Shown one piece after another: positions 1-7,561 of a stretch of 28,808 nt of DNA. The position numbers and the translations under genes were made by a program. Within the stretch, counting starts at the first letter, position 1, and the number at the start of each line of letters is the position of its first letter. Source of the stretch: an uncultured bacterium (lineage in GTDB: Bacteria > Bacillota > Clostridia > Oscillospirales > Oscillospiraceae); contig CASECK010000084.1 of assembly GCA_949286295.1 (NCBI GenBank), positions 1 to 28,808 of the forward strand, in the 5' to 3' direction. The notes beneath the pieces were generated by a model that saw only the letters and a list, made by a program, of their open reading frames with translations, searched no databases and was not told the DNA's origin.

Positions 1-1
1 C

Positions 2-73
2 CTGGCGGCGGCGGGAGCGCTGCTGCTGCTGGGGGTCCCGCCCAGCGGGCTCTGGCGGGCGCTGGCGGAATAG
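2..73 (+). CDS. C-terminal end of an unidentified protein (partial)
   Basis: An open frame enters from the left edge and stops at TAG 71-73. The 23 visible residues are Ala/Leu-rich, ending in a Gly-Leu-Trp-Arg-Ala-Leu-Ala-Glu tail, and look like the last membrane helix of a membrane protein. A strong hairpin follows 12 bases after the stop, which supports this being a real gene end. Too little is visible to name a family. Confidence 0.5.
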   Translation: MAAAGALLLLGVPPSGLWRALAE

Positions 74-85
74 GCCCGGAACGCG

Positions 86-128
86 CGCCGCCCCCCTGCC
101 GGTCCGGCAGGGGGGCGGCGGCTTTGTT
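86..128. terminator. Strong GC hairpin between convergent genes
   Basis: A perfect 15-bp stem (86-100 pairs with 106-120) with a 5-base loop, followed by a short T-rich stretch (GCTTTGTT). It lies between the upstream plus-strand gene end and the stop of the minus-strand Crp/Fnr gene, so it may serve both. The weak T tract favours the plus direction. Confidence 0.75.
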
Positions 129-136
129 CCCGGGAT

Positions 137-820
137 TTACAGCATAAGACTGCCCACGGCCAGCTGGGACAGGGCGGTCCGGTCCCGGACCAGAATGTGG
201 TTGTTCCGGCGCAGAATGATGCCCGCCTGGGTCATGGACTGAAAGGCCTTGGTCACGGTGACCCGGCTGATGTGCAGCAGGTTTGCCACGTCCTGGTGGC
301 TGAAGCGGATGGATATCTCGGTGCCCTCCTCGGTCTCCAGCCCATACTCCTGGGTCATGTCCACAAGGGCCTGGGCGATTCGCTGGAGGGAGACGGTGGA
401 GGACTGGGACAGCAGGCGGCCCACCAGCAGGGAGCACTTCCGGCACAGGATGCGCATCACCGCCTGGTTAAGCTCCGGATGCTGGGACAGTTTGCGCTCA
501 AAGACGGGGAAGGGGATGGTGTATACCGTGGAGTCCACAATGGACACCGCCGAGGTGATGTGGGGGGTGTTCAGCAGGCAGGCGTGCTCGCCAAACAGGG
601 CGCCCTGCTCGGCGATGTACAGCTGCTGCTCCATCCCGGCCTGGGAGTAGGTGGTGATACACACCCGGCCCTCTTTGACCACGTAGGCGGTGGTGGCGGC
701 GTCGCCCTGGTAGTACAGCGGCCGCTTGCGCCGCACGTGGATGAGCGGCTGCCCTTCCACCAGGGGGAGCAGCAGCTCCGGCTCCAGCCGGATCCACGGG
801 GACATATCGGCAAAGGGCAT
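137..820 (-). CDS. Crp/Fnr family transcriptional regulator
   Basis: A 227-residue DNA-binding regulator. Residues about 25-135 form the cyclic-nucleotide-binding-like beta-barrel (Tyr-Tyr-Gln-Gly-Asp near 36-40, Phe-Gly-Glu-His at 76-79), followed by a dimer helix. A winged helix-turn-helix spans about 172-212, with the recognition helix at Ser185-Phe193 (SRVTVTKAF). The start at 820 is chosen because an AGGAGG site lies just upstream; the frame stays open to 1015, but that extension would cross the gene's own promoter. There is no N-terminal cysteine cluster of the E. coli FNR type; the scattered cysteines are C54, C81, C126 and C129, so the signal sensed is unknown. It faces the peptide operon at 1190 and is the obvious candidate to bind the palindrome at 1061-1076. 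Confidence 0.9.
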   Translation of the reverse strand: MPFADMSPWIRLEPELLLPLVEGQPLIHVRRKRPLYYQGDAATTAYVVKEGRVCITTYSQAGMEQQLYIAEQGALFGEHACLLNTPHITSAVSIVDSTVYTIPFPVFERKLSQHPELNQAVMRILCRKCSLLVGRLLSQSSTVSLQRIAQALVDMTQEYGLETEEGTEISIRFSHQDVANLLHISRVTVTKAFQSMTQAGIILRRNNHILVRDRTALSQLAVGSLML

Positions 821-889
821 ACAAACTCCTCCTTCCTCTCCGGCAGTGAGAAAAACTGACGGGCGGACACGGCTTTTTTGATAGCACCT

Positions 890-918
890 ATTATGATTCC
901 GAATTGCGAGAAATGCAA
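890..918 (-). promoter_or_regulatory. Probable promoter of the Crp/Fnr regulator
   Basis: Read on the minus strand, TTGCAT (913-918) and CATAAT (890-895) are separated by exactly 17 bases, about 70 bases upstream of the chosen start codon. The -10 is good (5/6) and the -35 weak. Confidence 0.5.
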
Positions 919-1060
919 GTGTTTTTTCAAGGGATGGGCGATTTTCACAAGAAAAACCGTATTTTTTGCGGGGGAATTTGGCACGCGCCGGAGGGCGTGT
1001 GGTTGTTTTATACAACTGGAGCGGGGAAAACGAAAAATTTTTGCCGGATTAATCAAAACT

Positions 1061-1076
1061 TGTAAAGTGATTTACA
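1061..1076. promoter_or_regulatory. Perfect Crp/Fnr-type palindrome TGTAAA-N4-TTTACA
   Basis: TGTAAA and TTTACA are exact reverse complements around GTGA. The arrangement matches the general TGTNA-N6-TNACA spacing recognised by Crp/Fnr proteins. Its centre (1068.5) falls at about -41.5 relative to the start site predicted from the extended -10 at 1098-1103, the classic position for class II activation. It lies beside a Crp/Fnr gene. Binding is inferred. Confidence 0.65.
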
Positions 1077-1094
1077 GATTGACGCGGCGGCGTG

Positions 1095-1103
1095 TGGTAA
1101 TCT
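1095..1103 (+). promoter_or_regulatory. Extended -10 promoter of the peptide operon
   Basis: TGG followed by TAATCT (1098-1103) forms an extended -10. No -35 box is well placed (TTGACG at 1079-1084 is only 13 bases away), as expected for an activator-dependent promoter. The predicted start is near 1110, giving an untranslated leader of about 80 bases. Confidence 0.5.
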
Positions 1104-1189
1104 AAAGCCTGTCAAAGGAAACCGCGGCCGGTGGGAGAAACCCTCCGCCGTCCGCGCAGAACTTCAAACAAAAAAGGAGGATCCTGGAA

Positions 1190-2437
1190 ATGTCTGTGGA
1201 TTTTGAGGCGATCAGAAAGCGGGAGTGGCCCGTGCTGGAGACCATGACCTTTTTGGACGCCGCCTGCGTCAGCTTTGCGCCCCAGCGCTCGGTGAAGGCC
1301 CTGAAGGAACTGGCTGACTTTGCCGCCCGGCAGGACGAGGCCAATTCCAGCGCCCACCACATCGCCATGGACGGAAAGCGGCACAAGGCCTATGAGGAGG
1401 CCTGCAAGCTGCTCAACGCCGACCCCGAGGAGATTGCCCTGGTGGAGAGCACCTCCCACGGCCTGAATATCGCGGCCAACGGCATCGAGCTGAAGGACGG
1501 CGACAATATCATTACCACCAATCTGGAGTTTATCCAGGTGGCCCTGCCCTGGTGCGTCATGCGCAAGGAGAAAAACATCGACATCCGGGTGGCCAAGACG
1601 GCGGACACCCGGTTCACCGCCCAGGATTTCGCCAAGCTGTGCGACGAGCGCACCCGCATCATCGTCATCTCCACCGTGGAGTGGTGCAACGGCTGGCGGA
1701 TGGACCTGAAGGAGATTGGCGACTTCTGCCAGTCCCGGGGCATCTTCCTGGTGGTGGACGCGGTGCAGGAGCTGGGCGTCAACAAGCTGGACACCAAGCA
1801 GTTCCATGTGGACATCCTCACCGCCGGCGGCCACAAGTGGCTCAACTCCCCCTTCGGGACCGGCATTCTGTACATCAACAAGCAGACCCTGCCCAAGCTG
1901 AAGAGCGTCTACCACGGCTACCTGAACACCAAGGAGCCCCCCGAGGGCTGGGGCGGCTACTGGGAGAACCCCGCCGCCTCTTCCGTCAACGACTGGGAGT
2001 TCGACATGACCGCCCGGAAGTTTGAGATTGGCGGCACCGCCAACTACCCCGGCGCGGTGGCGCTGGGCGAGTCCCTGGCCCTGGTCAATGAGATTGGCAT
2101 CGAGAACATCCAGGCCCATGTGGAGCAGCTGAGCGCCTACTGCATGGAGCAGCTGGAGTCCATCGGGGCCACCATCATCACCCACAAGGACCCCGGCCGC
2201 CGGGCGGGCATCGTCATCGCCCGAATCTTCGAGGACCTGGACACCGAGCGGGCCATCCTGCGCAAGCTCCACGCCCGGAACATCTTTGTGGCCCACCGGT
2301 TTACCGACTATGTGGGCGGCTTCCGAATCTCCTGTCAGTACTTCAACAACCACAAGGACATCGACACCCTGGTGGCCGCGCTGAAAGAACTGATTGCCGA
2401 GGTGGGCCGCGCCCCCGATTATAAGCGCCCCTGGTAA
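1190..2437 (+). CDS. Class V aminotransferase-fold PLP enzyme
   Basis: A 415-residue fold-type I PLP enzyme. The N-terminal FLDAACVSFAPQ (21-32) resembles the start of cysteine desulfurases and isopenicillin-N-epimerase-like proteins. STSHGLN (87-93) should stack on the cofactor, VVDAVQ (188-193) supplies the Asp for the pyridine nitrogen (D190), and GGHKW holds the Schiff-base lysine K216. The C-terminal small domain ends in a helix that often closes this family. The SufS-type Cys-containing loop is not seen, so a housekeeping sulfur role is unlikely. It could be a lyase, epimerase or aminotransferase acting on an amino acid; the substrate cannot be read. It is the first gene of the operon, with AAGGAGG nine bases before the ATG, and the VOC gene follows after 15 bases. 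Confidence 0.85.
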   Translation: MSVDFEAIRKREWPVLETMTFLDAACVSFAPQRSVKALKELADFAARQDEANSSAHHIAMDGKRHKAYEEACKLLNADPEEIALVESTSHGLNIAANGIELKDGDNIITTNLEFIQVALPWCVMRKEKNIDIRVAKTADTRFTAQDFAKLCDERTRIIVISTVEWCNGWRMDLKEIGDFCQSRGIFLVVDAVQELGVNKLDTKQFHVDILTAGGHKWLNSPFGTGILYINKQTLPKLKSVYHGYLNTKEPPEGWGGYWENPAASSVNDWEFDMTARKFEIGGTANYPGAVALGESLALVNEIGIENIQAHVEQLSAYCMEQLESIGATIITHKDPGRRAGIVIARIFEDLDTERAILRKLHARNIFVAHRFTDYVGGFRISCQYFNNHKDIDTLVAALKELIAEVGRAPDYKRPW

Positions 2438-2452
2438 TAAGGAGGAGCACAT

Positions 2453-2851
2453 ATGGCAAAGCTGGACTTGACATCCAACATCACATTCCTGTATTTCAAT
2501 GATATGGAGGCGGCCAAGCGCTTCCTGTCCCAGACGCTGGGGCTGAGCGTGGCCTACGACCCCGGCTGGGCCTGCGTCTACCGGCTGCGGGACAAGTCCT
2601 TCCTGGGCGCGGTGGACAACTCCGCCGGCTCCATCAAGGTGGACTCCACCTCCAGCGTGCTGGTCAGCCTCACGGTCAGCAATATCCATGAGGTCCACCA
2701 GGCCCTCCAGGGGGCCTTTGGGGTGGAGGGCCTGTCCCCCATCAAGCAGGTGAAGGACCTGGCCTTGGAGTCCTTCTTCTTCACCGGTCCCGAGGGCTAC
2801 CACTTCGAGGTGGAGCAGTTCACCTCCGGAGAGCTCCGGGAGCTGTTCTAA
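2453..2851 (+). CDS. VOC (glyoxalase/bleomycin-resistance fold) protein
   Basis: A 132-residue single-unit VOC protein. The N-terminal strand ITFLYFNDMEAAKRFLSQTLGL (9-30) is the typical first beta-alpha unit ending in a Leu-Gly-Leu turn. The C-terminal strand carries GPEGYHFEVEQF, with the His-x-Glu-x-Glu region where metal ligands usually sit. Family members are isomerases, dioxygenases, epimerases or binding proteins; the reaction here is unknown. It starts at ATG behind AAGGAGG, 15 bases after the PLP enzyme, so it probably acts on the same compound. Confidence 0.8.
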   Translation: MAKLDLTSNITFLYFNDMEAAKRFLSQTLGLSVAYDPGWACVYRLRDKSFLGAVDNSAGSIKVDSTSSVLVSLTVSNIHEVHQALQGAFGVEGLSPIKQVKDLALESFFFTGPEGYHFEVEQFTSGELRELF

Positions 2852-2857
2852 GCGGCG

Positions 2858-3577
2858 GTGGGCGCGGTGAACCGGACCGGCCGCCAGGGCCCCGTCGGGG
2901 TGCTGCTCTTCGCCAGCGCCGGCGACCGAATCCCCGGCGACCCGGGGGCCCCGGGCACGTTTGACTTCCCGGTGGAGTACGGGGTGGTGCCGGGCAGCTA
3001 CCGGGACCTCGTCCAGGGGTCGCCGGAGGCCTGCGGCCGGCTGTGCCAGGCCGCCCGGGAGCTGGAGGCCCGGGGCGTGTCCGCCATTGCCGGGGACTGC
3101 GGGCTGATGGTCCTCTACCAGGAGGAGCTGGCCCGGAGCGTCAGCGTCCCGGTGGTGGCCTCCAGCCTGGCCCTGCTGCCCCTGCTGCGCACCATGCTGG
3201 GCAGGGAGAAGAAAATCGGCCTGCTCACCGGCCACTCCGGCCTGCTGGCCCGGCGGCACCTGGCCGCCGCGGGCGTGGACGGGGACGGAGAGCTGGTCAT
3301 CCAGGGCATGGAGGACGAGCCCCACTTCCGCCAGGTGGTGCTGGAGGGGGCCTGCCCCCAGGACTACCGGCTCATGGCCCGGGACGTGCTCCACGCGGTG
3401 GGCCGCCTGCTGGAGCGGGAAAAAGAGGTGGGGGCCATTGTGCTGGAGTGCAGCAACCTGACCACCTTCGCCTGGGAGGTGGAGGAGAAGTACCACATTC
3501 CGGTCTTTGACGTGAATCTGGCCATCCGGATACTCCGCCTGGGCCGGGAACATACCTGCTACGCCGGAAGGACATAA
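2858..3577 (+). CDS. Aspartate/glutamate racemase superfamily protein
   Basis: A 239-residue member of the cofactor-independent Asp/Glu/hydantoin racemase superfamily. The two catalytic cysteines are in place: C81 in AGDCGLM and C198 in LECSNL, each at the end of a beta strand of the two pseudo-symmetric domains. This family includes amino-acid racemases, hydantoin racemases, maleate isomerases and arylmalonate decarboxylases, so the substrate is open. The start is GTG at 2858, six bases after the VOC stop; a second in-frame GTG lies at 2867 and the ribosome site is weak, suggesting translational coupling. Codon use is extremely GC-rich, more so than its neighbours. Next to a peptide importer and dipeptidase it may handle D-amino acids or a ring-opened product. 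Confidence 0.8.
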   Translation: MGAVNRTGRQGPVGVLLFASAGDRIPGDPGAPGTFDFPVEYGVVPGSYRDLVQGSPEACGRLCQAARELEARGVSAIAGDCGLMVLYQEELARSVSVPVVASSLALLPLLRTMLGREKKIGLLTGHSGLLARRHLAAAGVDGDGELVIQGMEDEPHFRQVVLEGACPQDYRLMARDVLHAVGRLLEREKEVGAIVLECSNLTTFAWEVEEKYHIPVFDVNLAIRILRLGREHTCYAGRT

Positions 3578-3617
3578 ACGAGAATTCAAATTTATCATAT
3601 CAAGGAGGAAACTTATC

Positions 3618-3986
3618 ATGCGGTTTTTAGAGTACGAGACCTGGAGACTGAAAAAGGACATCGACCCCAAGGACTATGACCAGATTATCCGCGACTGGTT
3701 CCAGTTCCTGAAGGACAACTATGAGCAGCTGTTCCCCGAGTGGGTCAGCGCCAAGTACTACCGGGAGACCGACCGGGAGGGCAACCCCACCGGCAAGTTC
3801 ATCATGCTCTTCGAGTATGACGACATCGAGGGCCACCACGCCTATAAGGAGCGCCGCAAGAACTGGGACGGCCCCTATGAGGCCTATAAGAAGGTGGACC
3901 CCTATCAGGAGTTCTTCGACCTGGAGACCGTGACCACCGACTACTGGCAGCCCCTGGAGACCGAGAACTGGGCCCAGTTTAAGTAA
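3618..3986 (+). CDS. Small aromatic-rich protein, family not recognised
   Basis: A 122-residue soluble protein with an excellent AAGGAGGAA site before its ATG. It is very rich in Trp, Tyr and charged residues, with no signal peptide or membrane segment. The pattern of an N-terminal strand (FLEYETWRLK), a long amphipathic helix, then strands KFIMLFEYDD and EFFDLETVTTDYW suggests a dimeric alpha/beta-barrel fold of the ABM/NIPSNAP kind; this is pattern matching only. It sits between the racemase and the peptide-binding protein, so it probably belongs to the same pathway, perhaps as an enzyme or substrate carrier. I do not assign a function. Confidence 0.75.
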   Translation: MRFLEYETWRLKKDIDPKDYDQIIRDWFQFLKDNYEQLFPEWVSAKYYRETDREGNPTGKFIMLFEYDDIEGHHAYKERRKNWDGPYEAYKKVDPYQEFFDLETVTTDYWQPLETENWAQFK

Positions 3987-3999
3987 GAAAGACCATCAG

Positions 4000-4017
4000 G
4001 CCGGGAGCTGACCCGGC
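4000..4017 (+). other. Weak stem-loop before the binding-protein gene
   Basis: GCCGGG (4000-4005) pairs with CCCGGC (4012-4017) over a 6-base loop, with no T tract. With the stronger hairpin at 5620-5649 it brackets the binding-protein gene and could protect its message from decay. Confidence 0.3.
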
Positions 4018-4050
4018 GGGACAATATTAAAATTGGAGGAGGTAAACCCC

Positions 4051-5610
4051 ATGAAGAAGCTTCTTTCCCTGGCCCTGGCAGCGGCCATGACCCTGTCCCT
4101 GGCGGCCTGCGGCGGCGGGGGCGGCGGTTCGGCCCAGTCCGGCGGCGGCTCCGCGTCCGGGACTGGCGGCGGCGAGGCGAAGGATACCCTGATTATCGGC
4201 CACTACGGCGACACCCCCAACTTCGACACCCACAACAACCTCAACGACAACGGAATGCGCATCAATATGGTCATCTATGACCCCCTGGTGCGTATGGACA
4301 GCACCACCTATGAAATCAAGCCCTGCGTGGCGGAGAGCTGGGTAATTTCCGACGACGGCACGGAGTACACCTTTAAAATTAAGTCCGGCGTCAAATTCTC
4401 CGACGGCTCCGACCTGACCGTGGACGACGTGGTGTTCTCCATGGAGCGCGGCATGGCCAGTCCCATGGCCGTCCCCAGCTTCGCCCGTGTTAAGAGTGTG
4501 GAGAAGGTGGACGACAGCAGCGTGAAGCTGATTCTGGACGGGCCCTACCCCGAGTTCCTGTTCGCCATGGCTCTGCCCACCGCCGGCATCCTGTCCAAGA
4601 CCGCCTTTGAGACCATGGGCGAGGAGGCCTATCTGGAAAATCCGATTACCACCGGCCCGTATAAGGTTGCCGAGTGGCGCGTCGGCGAGCAGGTGGTCCT
4701 GGAGGCCAACGAGTACTACCATATGGGCGAAGTGCCCATCAAGCACGTGACCTATCAGGTCATCACTGACTCCAACGCCGCCGTCCTGGCCCTGGAGTCC
4801 GGCGACATCGACGCCTATGTGGACGTCCCCCAGAGCAGCTTCAGCCGCATTGAGCGGGACGAGGACCTGTCCCTGTATGTGGGCCAGGCGTTTGCGATGA
4901 ATTATTTGCAGCTTAACACCAACAAGGCCCCCTTCGATAAGCTGGAGGCCCGTCAAGCCCTGGCCTATGCCTGCGACAAGGAGGCCATCCTCTATGGCGT
5001 GCTGGAGGGCTATGGCACCGCCGCCGATACCTTCGCCCTGCCGGAGTACCTGGGCTACACCGATGAGCTGACCAAGTACCCCTATGACCTGGAGAAGGCC
5101 AAAGAGCTGTTCGCCCAGGCTGGCGTGGACGAGAATACGGTGATTGAGCTGTATCTGTACGATGATAACTCCTCTCAGATTGCCCAGATTATCCAGAACT
5201 CCCTGCGGGAAATCGGCATTACCGCCAAGATTAACCGCAACGACCGCTCCGCCTTCGAGGACGCCGCGCTGAACGGCAGATTCGACGTGCTGGTGACCGG
5301 CGGCACCTTTACCGCCCCCACCATCGATGAGGTCCTCTATACGATTACCCACTCGTCCCAGATGGACCTGCTCAACTATGGCCGCTATGATAATCCCGAG
5401 GTCGACAGGCTCCTGGACGAGGCCCGCGTGACCCTGGATGAGGGCGAGCGGGAGAAGATTTACAACGAGCTGCTGCAGGTGCTGAGCGAGGATATGCCCC
5501 TGGTGCCCCTGCTGTGGAGAACGAAGAATATCGTTGCCGATAAGGATTTGAAGGGTGTGACCTCCAATCCCTGGTCCTTCTACAATCTGTACGAGTTCAG
5601 CTGGAGTTAA
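4051..5610 (+). CDS. Oligopeptide/dipeptide ABC transporter substrate-binding lipoprotein
   Basis: A 519-residue family 5 extracellular solute-binding protein. The start is the ATG at 4051, directly after GGAGGAGGT; the in-frame TTG at 4033 would overlap that site. A lipoprotein signal peptide (MKKLLSLALA start) ends in the lipobox Leu-Ala-Ala-Cys with C20 as the lipidated residue, followed by a Gly/Ser/Ala linker to about residue 45. The mature part shows typical family blocks: YDPLVRMDS, PCVAESWVISDDGTEYTFKIK-type motif, VKFSDGSDLTVDDVVFS and ITTGPYKV. It should capture peptides outside the membrane and deliver them to the two permeases encoded downstream. A 108-base gap containing a stem-loop separates it from the permease gene, a common device for making more binding protein than membrane protein. 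Confidence 0.93.
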   Translation: MKKLLSLALAAAMTLSLAACGGGGGGSAQSGGGSASGTGGGEAKDTLIIGHYGDTPNFDTHNNLNDNGMRINMVIYDPLVRMDSTTYEIKPCVAESWVISDDGTEYTFKIKSGVKFSDGSDLTVDDVVFSMERGMASPMAVPSFARVKSVEKVDDSSVKLILDGPYPEFLFAMALPTAGILSKTAFETMGEEAYLENPITTGPYKVAEWRVGEQVVLEANEYYHMGEVPIKHVTYQVITDSNAAVLALESGDIDAYVDVPQSSFSRIERDEDLSLYVGQAFAMNYLQLNTNKAPFDKLEARQALAYACDKEAILYGVLEGYGTAADTFALPEYLGYTDELTKYPYDLEKAKELFAQAGVDENTVIELYLYDDNSSQIAQIIQNSLREIGITAKINRNDRSAFEDAALNGRFDVLVTGGTFTAPTIDEVLYTITHSSQMDLLNYGRYDNPEVDRLLDEARVTLDEGEREKIYNELLQVLSEDMPLVPLLWRTKNIVADKDLKGVTSNPWSFYNLYEFSWS

Positions 5611-5619
5611 ACGCTTTTG

Positions 5620-5649
5620 GGCGATGGTACCTGAAAGGGTGCCATCGCC
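5620..5649 (+). other. Intercistronic stem-loop after the binding-protein gene
   Basis: Bases 5620-5631 pair with 5638-5649 (12 bp, one G-T wobble) over the loop TGAAAG. There is no run of T after it, so it is unlikely to stop transcription fully. It more likely stabilises the upstream message 3' end or gives partial attenuation. Confidence 0.6.
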
Positions 5650-5718
5650 ACTTTCAAAAATAGGCACATATCCCCGGCGTTGCGAGAGGGGGTGTGAGAT
5701 CATAGGGAGGACGCCTAT

Positions 5719-6648
5719 ATGTGGAAATACATACTCAAGCGGCTTGCGTTGATGATTCCGGTCATCATCGGCGTGTCCTTTATCATCTTTTTCATCATGA
5801 GCTTCATGCCCGGCAACCCGGCCCGGCTGATTCTGGGCGACCGGGCGACCCCGGAGGCCATCGCGGCCCTGGAGGAGGAGATGGGGCTGAACGACCCGGT
5901 GCCGGTGCGGTATCTCAACTATCTGAAAGATGCCCTCCACGGTGACTTCGGGACGTCTTACAGCTCAAAAAACCCGGTGGTGGAGGACATCGCGTACCGC
6001 TTTCCCACCACCCTGAAGCTGGCCTGCCTGAGCGTGCTGTTTGCCACCATCATCGGCCTGCCTCTGGGCATTCTGTCGGCGGTCAAGCAGTATTCGTGGA
6101 TTGACAACCTGACCACGGTGCTGGGCCTGGGGTTCATCTCGGTGCCCCCCTTCTGGCTGGGCCTGATGCTCATCATCTTCTTCTCCGCCCAGTTGGGCCT
6201 GCTGCCCTCTTACGGGTCGGACACATGGGCGCACTTTATCTTGCCGGCCATCACCAGCTCGGCCTCCACCTTTGCCACCCTGCTGCGCATGACCCGCTCC
6301 ACCATGCTGGAGGTCATCCGCCAGGACTATGTGACCACCGCCAACGCCAAGGGGGCCAGCAAGCGCCGGGTCATCTTCAAGCACTGCCTGCCCAACGCCC
6401 TCATCCCCCTGATTACCGTGGTGGGCGTCAACTTCGGCGGGATGCTGGCCGGCTCGGTCATCACCGAGTCCGTGTTCGGAATGTCCGGCATCGGCAGCCT
6501 GCTGGTCAACTCCATCCGCTCCCAGGACGTGCCCACCGTCATGGCCTGCACGCTGCTGCTGGCGGTGCTGTTCGGCCTGGTGAACCTGCTGGTGGACATC
6601 ATTTACGCCTTTGTGGACCCCCGCATCAAGGCCCAGTATCAGAAGTGA
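5719..6648 (+). CDS. Oligopeptide ABC transporter permease, DppB/OppB type
   Basis: A 309-residue inner-membrane permease with about six hydrophobic segments. The N-terminal MWKYILKRLALMIPVIIGVS is the hallmark opening of DppB-type subunits, followed by MPGNPA and the periplasmic GDFGTSY block. The cytoplasmic EAA loop (YVTTANAKGASKRRVIFKH) that docks on the ATPases is present before the last helices. The ATG follows AGGGAGG. It ends 12 bases before the partner permease. Confidence 0.93.
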   Translation: MWKYILKRLALMIPVIIGVSFIIFFIMSFMPGNPARLILGDRATPEAIAALEEEMGLNDPVPVRYLNYLKDALHGDFGTSYSSKNPVVEDIAYRFPTTLKLACLSVLFATIIGLPLGILSAVKQYSWIDNLTTVLGLGFISVPPFWLGLMLIIFFSAQLGLLPSYGSDTWAHFILPAITSSASTFATLLRMTRSTMLEVIRQDYVTTANAKGASKRRVIFKHCLPNALIPLITVVGVNFGGMLAGSVITESVFGMSGIGSLLVNSIRSQDVPTVMACTLLLAVLFGLVNLLVDIIYAFVDPRIKAQYQK

Positions 6649-6660
6649 GGAGGTGGTATC

Positions 6661-7545
6661 ATGGCGGGAAAGACTTTGGAAATGACCCATGCCGCGCCCA
6701 AAAAGCGCTCCCAGCTGGGGATGATTTGGCATCAGCTGCTGAAAAACAAGCTGGCGGTGTTCGGACTTATCATCATCTGCGGTATCATTCTCTCCTCCAT
6801 CCTGATTGGCCTGGTGGTGGATTATGATACCATTGTTTCCCACGACATTATGAACCGCTATCAGTCTCCCAGCGCGGAGCACTGGTTCGGAACGGACGGC
6901 TTTGGCCGGGATTTGTTCCTGCGCCTGGTGTATGGCGCCCGAATCTCCCTGTTCATCGGCTTTACCTCGGTCATCGGGGGCATGGTGATTGGCGGGGCCA
7001 TCGGCTCCATCTCCGGCTTCTACGGCGGAAAGATTGATATAATCGTCATGCGCTTTATGGATGTGCTGATGGCCATCCCCTCCACCCTGATGGCCATCTG
7101 CGTGGTGTCCGCGCTGGGGCAGGGCGTGACAAATCTTCTGCTGGCCATCATGATCTCTCTGGTGCCCCAGTTTGCCATGATTGTCCGCTCTTCGGTGCTG
7201 ACCATCAAGGGCAGCGAATTTATCGAGGCCGCCCGCTGCGGCGGCACCTCCACCGCCCGCATCATCGTCCGGCACATCCTGCCCAACGCCATGGGCCCCA
7301 TCATTGTGCAGGCCACCCTGGCCCTGGGCGGCGTGATTTTGACCGCCGCTTCCCTGAGCTTCATCGGCCTTGGGGTGCAGCCCCCCGACCCCGAGTGGGG
7401 CGCCATCCTCACGGAGGGGCAGTCCCGGATGCAGGATTATCCCTATGTGGTCATCTTCCCCGGCCTGACCATCATGCTGGCGGTGCTGGCCTGCAATTTC
7501 CTGGGCGACGGCCTGCGGGACGCCCTGGACCCGAAACTGAAATGA
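6661..7545 (+). CDS. Oligopeptide ABC transporter permease, DppC/OppC type
   Basis: A 294-residue membrane subunit. The N-terminal cytoplasmic tail is followed by the first helix KLAVFGLIIICGIIL, then the family signature HWFGTDGFGRDLFLRLVYGAR. The EAA loop is EAARCGGTSTARIIVRH followed by LPN, and the C terminus has the usual LGDGLRDALDPKLK ending. It should pair with the preceding permease to form the channel. The ATG lies behind GAGGAGG, 12 bases after the upstream stop. Confidence 0.94.
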   Translation: MAGKTLEMTHAAPKKRSQLGMIWHQLLKNKLAVFGLIIICGIILSSILIGLVVDYDTIVSHDIMNRYQSPSAEHWFGTDGFGRDLFLRLVYGARISLFIGFTSVIGGMVIGGAIGSISGFYGGKIDIIVMRFMDVLMAIPSTLMAICVVSALGQGVTNLLLAIMISLVPQFAMIVRSSVLTIKGSEFIEAARCGGTSTARIIVRHILPNAMGPIIVQATLALGGVILTAASLSFIGLGVQPPDPEWGAILTEGQSRMQDYPYVVIFPGLTIMLAVLACNFLGDGLRDALDPKLK

Positions 7546-7561
7546 CGCGGGGGGTAGAGCT

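Larger units (their letters stand above)
821..1189. other. Divergent intergenic region, 369 bp
   Basis: No gene seen. It holds the minus-strand regulator promoter (890-918), a short inverted repeat GTTGT-N5-ACAAC (1002-1016), the Crp/Fnr-type palindrome (1061-1076), a plus-strand extended -10 (1095-1103) and the AAGGAGG ribosome site of the next gene (1174-1180). The core 870-1080 is clearly more AT-rich than the flanking genes. Confidence 0.7.

Noticed and set aside
821..1015. N-terminal extension of the Crp/Fnr regulator
   Set aside because: The added residues match no family feature, would cross the gene's own promoter, and the internal start has a much better ribosome site.
1079..1106. 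TTGACG as -35 of the peptide operon
   Set aside because: Spacing to TAATCT is 13 bases; spacing of 16 would need the poor box TCTAAA. The extended -10 with the Crp/Fnr site explains the region better.
1190..2437. Assignment as the cysteine desulfurase SufS
   Set aside because: The catalytic cysteine loop of SufS was not found and no suf genes are adjacent, so only the fold class is given.
1112..3670. 852-codon open frame on the minus strand
   Set aside because: It lies antisense to four well-supported genes with good ribosome sites. Its product is a Gly/His/Leu/Val-rich low-complexity sequence typical of the shadow frame of GC-rich genes.
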